Source: Marsupella aquatica (taxonomy: Eukaryota > Marchantiophyta). Taken from it: DNA of 64,000 nt. The DNA is taken from NCBI GenBank assembly GCA_973895155.1, contig OZ316898.1, forward strand, positions 13,888,001-13,952,000. Reading direction: 5' to 3'. The notes under the pieces were generated by a model. The model made no database searches and was not told the DNA's origin. It saw only the letters and a program-made list of their open reading frames with translations. Made by a program: the position numbers and the translations under genes. This document shows positions 31,262-43,019 of the stretch, piece by piece; within the stretch, counting starts at the first letter, position 1; every line of letters begins with the position of its first letter.

Positions 31262-31455
31262 TTCCCTCACTTCAGTCCTCTTTGTCCCTCATTTCTTCAA
31301 TATTCTGCTTAACATGTCCTCAGTAACTTTGTTAACACCACTTCTTTGTCCCTCATTTCTTCAATACTCTGCTTAAAATGTCCTCAGTAACTTTGTTAAC
31401 ACCACTTCTTTGTCCCTCATTTCTTCAATATTCTGCTTAACATGTCCTCAGTAGC
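31262..31455. repeat. Tandem repeat, unit about 73-77 bp
   Basis: About 2.5 units of CTTTGTCCCTCATTTCTTCA..TTCTGCTTAAMATGTCCTCA..GTAACTTTGTTAACACCACTT, nearly identical. Confidence 0.85.
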
Positions 31456-32530
31456 TTTTGAGTTGGATACATCTCATTGGCTTGTTGTGTAACCAATAGG
31501 GGTCTCAAACCTCAAACACAGCCTTGATAACTTATGAGCATAACAAGTTATAGACTGTCTGCAAAATTCACAATCCACAACTTTTGCCATAATGGAATCA
31601 TGATTGTACATGCCATGACAGAAAATCATTTTAAAGGGCCATTCATTGTTAGTAAAGTCTAGTGGAGAAATCAAAAACAAACATATTTACAGAACTGGGA
31701 AAAAGGTTACAGCCATTTCTGTATGGCCAACAGATATGGTTGGCCAGGAGATTACTATTCATGCATAATAGATGAGGTTGTGCTGAAGATGTACTTGATA
31801 AATACATCATGGTGCAAAATATATCTTGAGTAAAAGATTTTGATTGTTAATAAGATCTCATCGCATCAAAATTGTTGTTGTCAAGTGAAAGATGTCATGA
31901 CGCAAAAGAGACTACAATCCCCCACCCAAATATGACAAAGTGTGTGGGTTTTCTCTTCATTTTTATCATTTTTAATTTTTTTCCCTTTCAAACTTAAACT
32001 TTAAAGTGGTTTCCCCTCTCTATTTTTCACTGTTTTTTGGTCCCCTCTTTCTCTCATTGATTATGCTATGCACTACCTTATTGATAACATGACTGTGTAA
32101 TTAAACTTCTATCATTATTACATAGGACCCCGGCATAGGACTATCATGCAATACAATTATATGGTCATGTCACGTCTTGGTTAATGTTCTGGTTAAACGT
32201 ATGGCTGACATAGATTTTGCACGTGGTATAAAGGACTGCTCAAGTTTCAAAAACATCCAGCTCATAAGCTATGTCTAGCTCCAAAAACCGGGCCAAGAAT
32301 TAAAACCTATAATATATATACAAGGTCCTGCCATGTTTTAGAGTGGTAGTTATTAAAAATCTAATGTTTGCAGTGCCAAAACTAATCAGTCTGTGAGAAA
32401 GCAACAAACAAAATCTAAGAATGTATGTAGAAACCGGATAGAGATAAGATGAAGGAATCCAGGAAATGGAGGATTGGGTACTAATCAGTCTATTCATTAA
32501 AACTGGAAAATTCTTTGATCTTTGGACATT
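31456..32530. other. AT-rich stretch without a supported gene
   Basis: About 1.1 kb. Short open frames exist but show no domain, and no repeat was noticed. Confidence 0.4.
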
Positions 32531-32534
32531 TAGG

Positions 32535-32640
32535 CACCAAAAAATATATATTTGGGCACAAGAATTGTACATTTGGGCAATGGGAGTTGTACATTTGGGC
32601 ACCAGATGTTGTACATTTGGGGGATCAAGATTGTACATAG
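32535..32640. repeat. Short repeats of ATTTGGGCAC / TTGTACATTTGGGC
   Basis: About four imperfect head-to-tail units of 22-30 bp. Confidence 0.7.
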
Positions 32641-32765
32641 GAGAAAATGAAATAATAATTTGGATTCTAAAGAAAAACATTTGGGTGATAATAATGTAAA
32701 ATATGTTGGATAAGAAGTAGAACTTACTTACATTGATTCAATTTGACTAATAGAATAGAAGTGTC

Positions 32766-32905
32766 TAGTAAAGCTTCAATATGATCTCTAGTACCCATAT
32801 AACTAGTAAAGCTTCAATATGATCTCTACCCATATAACTAGTAAAGCTTCAAATAATATGATCTTTACCCATATAACTAGTAAAGCTTCAATATGATCTC
32901 TACCC
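32766..32905. repeat. Tandem repeat CTAGTAAAGCTTCAATATGATCTC
   Basis: Four copies of a unit of about 36-46 bp ending ACCCATATAA. Two copies carry small insertions. Confidence 0.85.
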
Positions 32906-33254
32906 TTAGCTAGCTAAATTAACCTTCTATTTAGTTACTAATTGAGAGAATTTAATATATTAAATTTGAATGATACCTAGCTTACTATCCATTCAGACAA
33001 GTAATTTGTTACATTCTAAGCAACTCGAGTTGAAACTAAGGTTTACTACTAGACACTCAGTACTAAGAGGCACTCACATCCTATCATGGATATTAAGACT
33101 TCATGTAATATATAGTCTGTATTGATATAATAATTAATTAAAGCAATTATAAAGGTATCCAAGTCCAATTACCTCCACCTATTCAAACTAGTATCCCAAA
33201 ATATTATAATAATTAGTTACTTAAATAGATATACTTAGTACTAACCAACAGTAA

Positions 33255-33350
33255 GTACTAAAGACATGTCTGATTCCAAACTAATTGACATAGACACCCT
33301 CACTCTGACATGTATAATTCCAAACTGAATGACATAGACTCCCTCACTCT
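33255..33350. repeat. Two-copy direct repeat
   Basis: ATTCCAAACT..GACATAGAC..CCCTCACTCTGACA occurs twice, about 47 bp apart, just beyond the 3' end of the transposase gene of giant transposon 2. Confidence 0.75.
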
Positions 33351-33507
33351 GACAGAGTGACTACTAAAAAACATTTGACTTACTCAACAATCCCTTCCAT
33401 GTAGGTTTTGAGTGTTTTCAAAACATTTTTGGGAATGGTCAAACCTCTATCAATTATATTTTCTTCTCTAGAGCGTGACTTGAATCCATACATAGCAGAA
33501 TTAGCAA

Positions 33508-36436
33508 ATTGTCAACGTTCAGTGGCACTGTCAAACCCGGGATCCACCTCCCAAGTCTTAGTGGTCTGAAAGCAATGTGAATATCGCACATGATTCAGTG
33601 CATCATGCTTACCATGTTTAGGCCTCCACCATTGCACTTGGAACATAGGAGCATACCGTGTACTAGTAGGAGAATTCTCATTGCATTGCAAGTCTCCTGA
33701 AGGAACTTCATGGTTTGGGTCCACAACACCCAAAGCTCTCACCAACTAGAAACGTTCTTTCCCATTCTTCTTTTCCCATTCATCCTCTGGACGGAGAAAT
33801 ACAAAGTGACCCTCTTGAATGTCTTGCAGAGGAATCCAACGTGCAAGTTCTTGCTTGTATCTAGCGGCAACAAATGTTGCAGCTTGATCCTCCATCTCTT
33901 CCAGGTACTCATTCTGAAGCTCCACCATTTGTGGATTCTATGTACTACTAGTAGGCTCCCCCAATGGTTCAGAGGTTCCTGTACTATTAACCTTGTAACC
34001 AGTTCCGTGGTTGGTTTTTGGCCAGAATTCATATGTCAATGCTAACTGTATTTCTGCCTCTCCTTCAATTGTAAGCTCCCCAGATAATACTTGCACCACC
34101 ATCTCCCAATATTTCACCAAAGGAAACCGCTCACGATATGTTGTAGAGGTCTCATCCTTACAACTCTTCTTCAAAAACTCAATGTAACGATTAAGGAATG
34201 GGATGATTTCTTCAACCTTGCCTCGTACATCCCCGGAGATGGGTTTTGCAAATGGTTGACCTTCTGGTAAAATGAGAGCATTGGTGCTGGAATCAGTTCT
34301 CCAAATGGACCTTCCGGTTGGAGGGTACCAAGGTTGTTTCACATGTGCTTTGTATTGATATATTGGAACATTATCTCTCATAGAGAAAAGAAATGCCACT
34401 GGTTTTGAGTGACCCTCTATGTCTTTTACCTTGAAAGTTTTCAAAAACTCTTTGTAAGCTGCAACCTCTTGGATCAACCGTGGGATAGGATGAATGCTTT
34501 CACACTCCCAAACCTCAGCCATCAACCCCAAGAGGGTAGAAACCTCCTTGTACTTCACTTGGTTGGATACTTTCGAAAACAATGCATCAACATCCTCATG
34601 GGTGTGACCAACCATGAGAAACGACATCTGCACTGTTTCAAAAACCCCTCTACTAACAAGCTCACTGCAAAATGCCATCATGTACTGGTTTTTGTTATCT
34701 TTCCCTGAATTATCCATTTGCAAGGTCAGGTGCCTTGGCAATGGTTTGAAAGAGGTAGACGTAGCCTTGGGATCAACACCAAAGTCGTCTTGGTCATCTT
34801 CAGCTCCTTGAAATCTAGCAATTGAGACTTTTTTGGGTTCTAAGTAACCTGTGAGAAATGCTTCAAAGTCCAAAAGAGATTGAAAAATCAGCCTCGTTGC
34901 AGCCCAATATAATCCTTCAAGGAGGTCTCCAGATTTGTCCCCCTTGTAATCCTCCAGATCTCTAAGGCACTTGGCCAATGATGTCACTGTGAAGTCTGCA
35001 TCTCCCGGCCAAAGCCCAGTGAAACTGAAGTGAGCATACACTCCGGGATCCCTTCCATGGGTCAACATCCCAGTGAGCGCAATGGGGAGCGGTTGACCAC
35101 TACCAGACAATGATTTAGGAGTGGGGACCAACCTAGGGATCCATGTCTTGGCCTGGTCCATCTTGTCATGTATAATGCAAAGATAGTTCTCAGGATCCTT
35201 CTTCGCAAGAACCCTATGAGCATAGTAAACATATCTCCTAGACATTTGCTCACGAAGATGGCGAGCTCTTCTTTCCTCAATCTCTAAACGCTCTTTCTTT
35301 CTCTTCTCCCGCATCAACTGATCTTTGAACTCAGTGCAAAGTGTACACTTTGCAAATGCACTTCCCTTGTGAAAGTCAAAATTCATGAAGGACTCACTCC
35401 AGAGTTTATACATAGTGTTTTCACTCACCTTCACGTAGCCATCTAATTCCATTTTTGAATATACCTCTTCAAAAATCTCTTTCTTCGTGAAACAAAATGG
35501 AAGTCTGTACTCAACCGTGTCAGTCCCGTGAGACCCTCCATAGGGAAGATGCGACATGGGTTCTGCGTTTTGGGTTAGAATGGACTCCAACAAAGCACGA
35601 GCATGCAAGGTGCTTCCCCGTGTCTTGTGTGAACCCTTGTTTCCGTGGAATCCAACCGTGCAACTTGCTTCATATTGATTTTTGTAATCATAATACTTGG
35701 CACTGCTGAATCCATGCATTTTAATAAATGCACCCTTGCAAACAAGTCTACTTCCTACAACAAAATATCCTTTTGTCTCCACTTCCTTCTCCCTACAGCC
35801 AAAAAGAGTGAGAATGTGACTGGTTTTGTTGTCGCTTGACATCCCATGGTATTCCCTCCTTTCGCCTGCAGGTCTTCTCTCGGCATGCTGAGGCAACACT
35901 ACAACTTACAACAACCTTCTCTTTGGATGGAGTCGATTTCCTCCTCTGTGATTTTCAGTATCGCCCGAGACTCCAAGTGCTTCTTCCTTTTTTCATATGG
36001 GTTGACCTTCGTTCTCTTGATGTAATTATACGCGCGCTCCAAAAACTCAGTGTCACCTTTCATATCTACCTCTAGATGATCTCGACCATCAATAATTGGT
36101 TTTAGAGAAACCTCTTCAATGAGATCCAGAAGAAAAATACCCCTTGATATCAACAGAAGTGAACGGACGGCCCACTTAACAAGACCAGGCACTCCTGGGG
36201 AGATATTTGGGAAAAATAGAGGGTCAATCACGCGTGTGATAGCAAGCCCAACGTGATCTGGTCCAAGAACATCATCATCAATTGCACCTGACTCGAAAGG
36301 AACTGTGATGATGCCAACCCCCACTTTGGTCCGATTATCCTCAGCATACAATTCCACCTCCTCGGTCATCCAATTAGAACGCAAACTATAATCCTTGAAA
36401 TTATAATTTGAAAAAACATCCTGTGTGGACAGGTCG
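33508..36436 (-). pseudogene. DUF7869-like DDE transposase of giant transposon 2, main part
   Basis: Frame 36436-35903 is the segment after the Ty3 insertion; a shift near 35900 leads to the core 35899-33938. Core blocks: YLCIIHDKMDQAKT, LTLQMDNSGKDNKNQYMM and LMVGHTHEDVDALFSKVS, aligning with those of transposon 1. A Cys motif FAKCTLCTEF parallels STCGPCTEF, and a charged coiled stretch follows. TAG at 33935-33937 and 33743-33745 (both fit CAG) interrupt the C-terminus, which continues to 33508 with FQVQWWRPKHGKHDALN. The gene is longer than its relative in transposon 1. Expected function: transposase. Stops make this copy inactive. Confidence 0.75.
36432..36436. repeat. Target duplication of the Ty3 element, left
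   Basis: GGTCG, identical to 60565-60569. Confidence 0.85.
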
Positions 36437-38081
36437 TGTGACGGGGTCCCCGTCACTCGAAATCACAAATAATGGGTTGCAGAGGGGTGTGCCTTGTTAA
36501 TAGCCACTGTAAATAAGCCGTTTTTAAATTTTTTTAGTTAATTCTGCCATTATAGGTTGATGATGCCCCGGGTGACTTTATATTCTTTCTCTCATAACAG
36601 TTCTAAGATTTGCGCCGACCTAAGCGGGCAAATATTTTGGGACCTTAAAAAGTGCTAGGGCCAACCCCATAGGACTTACCATTTTGCTTGAGCTATCGTT
36701 GCGACCCCCTTGTAAAAAGAGGAATAAAAGGGAGCTTTGGGGGGGAATTAAAATTCCCCATTAAGGGGCACCGCGAGTACTAGTGAGGAGGCCGGGGATA
36801 AAGGAGGCTGCGGGGGGGGGAATTAAATGCCCTTATGGTGGCCTGGCATGGGGCGAGCCGAGCGCGCCCCGCGAGTGACCAGGTGGCGCCCGGAAAACCT
36901 AGACCCTTGCATAGGGAGGCACGCCGCGCGAGCCAGAGCTAGGGGGTACCGCGAGCCGGGAGGAGCCCACGAGTGGGCAAGCCCAGGTGGTGCTACCGGG
37001 GCGCGAGGCAAGTCGGGGCGCAGCGCAGCCGGGCCGCAGCCGGTGCCAGGAGGAAAGGGTCGCAGAAGGGGGAAAGCTCCCATGAGCCGGGCCCAAAGGA
37101 GGGGTGAGTCAGGTGGGGGGTATTAAACCCTTCCGCAAGGAGGGAGCAGGACCGGGCGTGCCCTGCATAGGGCCGCGTGCATCTGGGGTCCGCGAGTTGG
37201 AGGAGGAGGAGGGCTATCCAGTGGTGAACTCAGAAGTGCAAGTGGAAGGGCACCTAGTTTCGGCCATTGTGGGGTTCCTTGCAATTTCACGGTTCACGGA
37301 GTAATGTTGGGGCGCCGTCGAAGGCACCATCGGCCCCATTGTTAGTTTAGGGTTTAGGGTTTTAGAAGCATGTGTGTGCCGCATGCTTTTAGTTTAGGGG
37401 TTCCTTAGTGAAGGGTTTAGCGGCGCCGCTAGGGTAGCCGCCATCCTTGTGACCCCGTGAGGGGTGCTTTGGTGTGTTGTTTTGAGTATTTAGGGGGAAA
37501 GCCCCGTAGTAGTGAGGGGTAGTGAGGGGGGAACTCAGTCTAGTGGTTGCTTAGGGAAGTTAGCTCAGAGCCAGAAGGGGCAATCAAGCCAGAGTAGCGA
37601 GGTAGAGGTGTAGCACTTGCCCTAGTGAGGCAGTAGTTGGGCAGACGGCAAGAGGCCCGGTTGTCCTTGCAATGTGTTACGACATTTTGCCAAAAGATAT
37701 GGATTTGGTTTGATTCCTCAAGTTTTGGTGTGGCGTTTTGGTGTGTGCTGGTTCACGATTGTGTTCTTTCCCCAAGAAGTGTCTAAAGAATACTTGCACA
37801 GATTGCTCGACCATGTGAGTAGGGGGGATGGTGACAGCACTCCTCCAGCGACCAATAGGAGTGTGTGTGTGGCGTAGTCCATGGGACTTGATCAAAAGCA
37901 ACAGGACTAGTCGGTAGACTTGATCAAAAACTACATTTCTGGGAGCGGAAATAAACATACTCATCCTACATGCAATAGAATCCTAATAGCGTCCCTCCAC
38001 GTTCCTATCATACGATAACAAACGATTTTAGTAGGAGTAAATACATATTTGTCGTGTAAATCGTTTGATAAGCAGGTGACA
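36437..38081 (+). repeat. 5' LTR of the Ty3 element (shortened form)
   Basis: 1,645 bp. It matches the 3' LTR except for a 2,707-bp segment missing at 37211 or so, between two copies of AGGAGGAGGAGG, and small indels near 37000. It holds repeated G-tract/ATTAAA/C-tract motifs in its first 700 bases. Confidence 0.88.
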
Positions 38082-38100
38082 TAAGTGTGGTCCTTGTTTT

Positions 38101-38118
38101 TGGCGCCGCTGCCGGGGA
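38101..38118 (+). other. Primer binding site complementary to tRNA-Asp
   Basis: TGGCGCCGCTGCCGGGGA differs by one base from the TGGCGCCGTTGCCGGGGA typical of plant Tat/Athila elements, which is complementary to the 3' end of tRNA-Asp(GTC). It is 19 bases after the LTR. Confidence 0.75.
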
Positions 38119-38339
38119 ACCTTCTCCTTGTTTGGTTGCAGGAGGAGGGGAGCTACGTCTATTTGGAGTTCAAGCGTATCAACCACAATGCAGCTTGCGA
38201 TGGTTGATACGTGAGAAGTTTTTTCTTGGTTACTCTGTTATTTTACGTCAACCACAATGCAACTTGCGACGGTTGATGTTTGAGGAAGATTTATTGGTGA
38301 TATTGTTTTTCATGAGCTTGGCATGCAGGTCTCAATGGG

Positions 38340-38941
38340 ATGCCGAGAGGAAGAAGGGGAGGAAGAGCAAGCTCCCAACACTCACGTACGCCTGAGCTAA
38401 ACCGAGTGCCCTCTTGGGTTGCGGCCGAAGAACGATTACGGCTTGCAGAAGAGAGGAGGTTGCCACGGGAGCTGGAAGAACAAGTTGGTGTGCTGCAAGA
38501 AGGGTCTGAACACAACAAGGCCATACACCCCGATGAAGAGCCAGACATAGATCACGTGCTAGAAGAAGGGGAGCCCTTTGTGTTGGTGCAGTCTGAGTTA
38601 CGGCCAAATCTGATCCCAAAGCTCACTGCATTGCCACAAATCATCTCACACCTATCAGCATTGCCGTTACCGGTAGCCCAACGTACGCCATTACCGCCTG
38701 TGTTGATACGGGGACCAGCTGCACCAATGGCAGCTGCTCAACGTACCCGTGTTCAGTACGTACCCTTCAAGGGAAGACCAAAAGATGACCCAGACGAATG
38801 GATCAAAGAATTTGAAGGGATTGCTGAAGCCAATGGAGAATCTGCCCACAAGCTCACTATCATTCCTGGAATGATGAGGGGGGAGGCAGGCCCATGGTTC
38901 ATCTCGTTGCTACCCAACGTGAAAGCTGATTGGGCTTTGTT
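38340..38941 (+). pseudogene. gag: gag, N-terminal part
   Basis: ATG at 38340. A basic start (MPRGRRGGRA) leads to the conserved Ty3 Gag block VPFKGRPKDDPDEWIKEFE and GEAGPWFISL with DWALF. At 38942 a CACTA element interrupts it; the frame resumes at 48633 after duplicated GTT. Gag packages the RNA and forms the particle. The part before the insertion has no stop. Confidence 0.82.
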
Positions 38942-38959
38942 CACTACAACACTACCGAC

Positions 38960-39375
38960 CCCTTTTGCGAACCCCGTCCCATCGCAACTAACAAAGGACC
39001 AAATTATGAAATTCTGGCGTTTGCGAAATGCTACGCATCGCAACCCTTTCGCATTCTTTGAAACCCACAGCTTCGCAATTGGACTTTCGCAACCCCTTCG
39101 CAACACCTTCGCACACTACGAAACTTATTTTATCGCACATAAATCACATTTATGCGATCTCGACAGACTCTTTATCGGTTTGCGACGCGCTCTGAACTAT
39201 AACTTATTTGCGAAGCTGTTGTCTTCACAATTCCGTTGCCATCCATATGGTATCGCATAACTGCGTCAGTCAGGGTGTCGCACAATTGCGGAACCAAAAG
39301 TATCGCAATGTTCCAATACTCAATGTATGGCAAGTTTGCGATAGTATGGCGTTCGCATGTGTTTCGCAAGGATAG
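38960..39375. repeat. TTCGCAA/TTGCGAA subterminal array, left
   Basis: About 18 copies of TCGCAA, TTGCGA or close variants in both orientations within 400 bases. Confidence 0.85.
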
Positions 39376-39654
39376 TTTGAGGGCTTGGTTTTGTATATTT
39401 GGGTTCATAATTGGGTTGGGGTCTTATTGCTCCACATGAAGATACCAAAGCAAAACTTTATATATGCCAAAAATCCCTGAATGTACAAAAATTAGGGTTT
39501 TCTAAAACCCTATGGGGTATCAAATACCAAGACACTGTCCTTTGACTAATCCATATGCCATACGGAGTGAACTACATCTGCATCCTCTAGAATGGAGCCC
39601 GCCTACTCCTCTTTGCTGGCCTCTTCCCCTTGTCCTTCTTGCTTTGGGCGGGAC

Positions 39655-39760
39655 GAGCTGGACGGGAGGGGGGTGGTGGTGGTGGTGGCGGTGGTGGTGG
39701 TGCCTGCTGCTCCTCCCCATCTGGCTCATCCTCATCATCGTCATCATCCTCATCATCATC
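39655..39760. repeat. Coding GGT/GTC simple repeats in the TnpA-like gene
   Basis: GGTGGTGGTGG (39670-39702) and TCATCATCGTC (39727-39760) runs encode, on minus, poly-Pro and poly-Asp tracts of the TnpA-like protein. Confidence 0.7.
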
Positions 39761-40269
39761 CTCCTGGTCTCCTGGTGTGCTAGGTGTGGCAGCACTCCCT
39801 GCCCCTCTAGACCCACTCGTGGTGGCCCCGGTAGTGTCCCCATCATCAGCGCCGCTATCCTCCTCACTGCTATCCTCACTCCCCTCCTGCTCCTCCTTAT
39901 CCTGCTTCCATGTCACAAGGTTAATTCGGGTTTAGGGTTAATAGGAAAAATGTATAAACCTTATAAATGGAATGGGTGCGGGTTTAGAAAGGGTACTACA
40001 AATCACTCACACTAGCCAACTCTGCATCAACCAACTCAAAGAGATGTCTGGCCCCATGCTCTGCCCCTATCTCCATCTCCTTTGTTGCTATCTTGCGGCG
40101 GTACCTCTTATACTACCACAAAAAAATGAAACACCAAAACATAAGGGGCCCGGGTTAGTAACTAAGGGTACTTAAGCAAAAAAGGAATCCTAAAAAGGGT
40201 AAAAAGGGTACCCTAACCAGAAAAAAAACCCCATTACCCTAACAAACATTTGTCACTCGACACTAAACG

Positions 40270-40455
40270 TTTTTCAAAATGAAACAAGCTTTGCGAAACT
40301 CCCACCTTCGCAAATTCAAATATATTTAAGTTTGCGAAATAGACTGCGAATTGGATTGCCTTGCAATGGCTTCGCAAACCTTACGGGAAAAAGGTTATAA
40401 TAGAGTTTGCGAATCAATTGCGAGGCAACCCGCTTCGCAATTGTTTCGCAAATTG
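40270..40455. repeat. TTCGCAA cluster inside the TnpA-like gene intron
   Basis: About ten copies in both orientations, in the position equivalent to the TCCGAT cluster in the intron of the sister gene at 23409-24216. Confidence 0.75.
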
Positions 40456-41759
40456 TGCTTTTAAAAAAATCCGAGAAATGGCTAAGGCACGCAATGTGTC
40501 AGGGTGACCTAAAACGAAAGGGGAGGCCATAAGGGGTAAAGCAGAGGTCTGCAAGGGGCATTGCAGGCAAGCAAACAACAATTGAAGGCGAAGGAAAAGA
40601 AGCAGGGGAGGAGGGGAGAGGACTCACGAAGGTTGCTTTCAGGCCGGGAAGTCCACCTTGCCCCATCTTGTGTGTGGTCTTGGGGCGTTTGCTGACTCGG
40701 TCTGCTGCAAAGATGAACTTCTGGGGTGGTGTCCCCACTTCATCCACGATGTGCTGCAGCTGAGAGACCTTCTCAGCCAATGCCTTGAGGTCTTTGTCTG
40801 ACTTCCCGGCCTGAAGTGCCTTGGCCTCCTTCTCCTTCCAGAATTGGAGGTCCTTGGTTGCTTTCAGCTGCACCTCGACCTTATAGAACGCGTTCCACAC
40901 ATCCTCTGTGAATTGCACTGGCCTCCTCACGTTCCTGTACTCCTGCAAGCTTGCCAGGTAGGCCCTCACCTTCCTCCTATCATGGTATCGTGCTTGAGAC
41001 ATTGAATTCGAAATTCTATCTGCAAGCCACTGGTCATCAATCTCTGCTCCATTTCTGAATGAATCTTTGACCTGAGTCATTACTTTCCTCTGCTCTGCTC
41101 TGCTTAGTTTCCCCCACTCAACACCTCATGCAAAGCTAGTCCTCACAGCAAGCCTGATAGTGCTCTTTGCCCCAGTGTAGGCCAACTCAGTAGGAATGCC
41201 CTCAACCAAGGCAATCAATGGCAGCTTCTTCCTCTCTTCCTCCTTTTTCCGCTGCGCCTCACGTTGTGCTTGAATCTCATCTCGTTCCTCCCTTCTCCTC
41301 TTCTTTTCGAGGGCTGCAGGAGAGAGTACTCCTGCCTTAGCCCTCTCCTCCTTCTTTCGTTTCTTCTCTCTGGCCTTCTCCTCAGCTGCAGCCTTTGCCT
41401 CTTTCTCCCTCTGAGCCTGCCCTGCTGCAACCCCGGTTTGCAAAGCTTGCCCTAGAATTGCACTCAAAGAAGCAATCCCAACTGGTGTACTCAAATCCAA
41501 ATGGCTCAGCTGTGTGGCATTGAGATGCTCGGCCATCAAATTCGTCCATTGATTACTCTCCTCATTCCTGTTCCCTCCATTGCCATTGCCACTCCCACTC
41601 CCACTTGCCCCTGCCCCTGCCCCATCCCCTCCACGCCCTCCACTAGAATCCATAGCTATCCAACACCAAGCGCGCGCAAGCTCTCCTCCTGCCCTCCCTC
41701 ACTTCAAAAAACGTCGAATGGGCCTTGTAACCCGGCGGGAAGGTCCGAATGCCCAGACA

Positions 41760-42000
41760 AAACACATTTGCGACGCAGTCCGCATCGCAATTTGTGAATC
41801 AGCCCGCTTCGCAACTAGTATCTCAACTTTCCAAAACCAATGCGAAACCACACGCTTCGCAAAGCCTTCGCAAAGCTGCAGACACGCGAAAAAATGCTCT
41901 CAGGCTCTGTTTTTCCGAAGCTGTTGCGAAACATTTTGCTTCGCAAATAATGTGACCAAATTCTGAAGCAGGTTGCGAAGCAGGTCGGTTCTCAATATCG
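41760..42000. repeat. TTCGCAA cluster in the region upstream of the TnpA-like gene
   Basis: About ten copies between the TnpA-like start (41653) and the divergent SET gene. Probably a control region shared by divergent promoters. Confidence 0.7.
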
Positions 42001-42009
42001 TGGCAATTC

Positions 42010-43019
42010 CTGGCGAAATTTTTTTTCACATTCTTTCCCTCCTCCTTTTGTTTAGGCCATGTAAGTTATACTATGCCCTTTTGTGTAATTAAGAAATTCC
42101 GCCGTTTCAAATCCCGATGTTTGTTAGGGTTGGGTCTTGGATGAAGCTGGTTTTTTTAGGGGTTAAAAGCGAGATTACCAGTCAAACCTTCCGTTTTTTA
42201 AGCTATACATGGTGTGGGTGTAGGCTAATTTTGATAAGAGTTGGGTTTTGGTTTAAAATTAATAAGTGAGGAAAGGGTTTAGGATTAAAGTTGGGTTTGG
42301 GTTTAAGGTTTAAGTCTTTAATTTTGGGTTTAAGCAGGGTTTGCATTTATGGTTGTAGGCTTTTAGGGTTCAAGCAAGGGTTTAGGGTTTAAAACAAAAG
42401 AGAGGAAGGGGATTGGGAGTGAGGGTCTAGGTTTTTGTAATAGGTCAGAGGTTTGGGGGTGAGGGTTTGGAAAAGGCAAAGCAAGGTTAGATGAGATTAA
42501 TGTTTTAGTTGTTTTACCATGGGTTTTATGGGTTTTAATGGGTTTTATGGATCTTTTGGGTTTTAATGGTTTTTCCATGGGTTTTATGCTAACAAAGGAG
42601 GAGGAGCTATGACAACTTGCAGGGTGCGGCACTTTTGCATGAATTGATACTAGCTAATGCGTATGCATCGTATGAGCCCCGGCATCTGGAGGTACGGACT
42701 AAAATAGATGGGTCTAGTTAGGCTTATTCATGTAATTAAAATTTTTGGTTCCCACTATCTATAAAGAGGACATGTATGTAAGGTGTTCGCTTTGTGTACT
42801 TGCAGCTTTTCTCATACTTCCAGATTCGGTTCATTATTTTAGAGCCACAAGACCTATTGGCACCGCTGAGCCTGGGTCTCAGAAAGGTATTTTTTAGTGT
42901 TCCTTTTGTGTTTGGTTTCATGTCATCATTACTTGAGAACTTACATTTGTCCAGCTTGATATTGTGATGTTATTTGGTAATAACCCCTAACTTGCAAATT
43001 ATACATCTTTGTAGGGGCA
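42010..43019. other. Divergent upstream region with GGGTTTA-rich repeats
   Basis: Degenerate GGGTTTAGG/GGGTTTTATGG strings lie at about 42230-42590. An acceptor-like TTTGTAG just before 43014 suggests an upstream exon of the SET gene, which I cannot define. No long frame is seen. Confidence 0.4.

Larger units (their letters stand above)
39592..41653 (-). pseudogene. TnpA-like accessory protein of the CACTA element
   Basis: Exon 41653-40630 (donor GTGAGT), intron to about 39917 containing a TTCGCAA cluster, exon 39916-39592. A Gly/Ser/Asn-rich start is followed by a Lys/Glu/Arg coiled stretch (about 41430-41220), TGA at 41128-41130 (fits CGA), then VKDSFRNGAEIDDQWLADRI, a coiled coil and THKMGQGG. 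Exon 2 is acidic (EDDDEDDDDDEDE), has a run of 11 Pro and ends KRSRRAPF. Same order as the gene at 22443-24945. TnpA proteins of CACTA elements bind subterminal repeats and aid transposition. Confidence 0.65.

Noticed and set aside
36823-37126. Frames in the first part of the LTR (both strands)
   Set aside because: GC-rich LTR DNA; frames on both strands overlap and differ between the two LTRs.
39520-40015. Long + frames over 39500-40000
   Set aside because: They are shadows of the minus TnpA-like exon with simple repeats; the minus frame has the homologous C-terminus.
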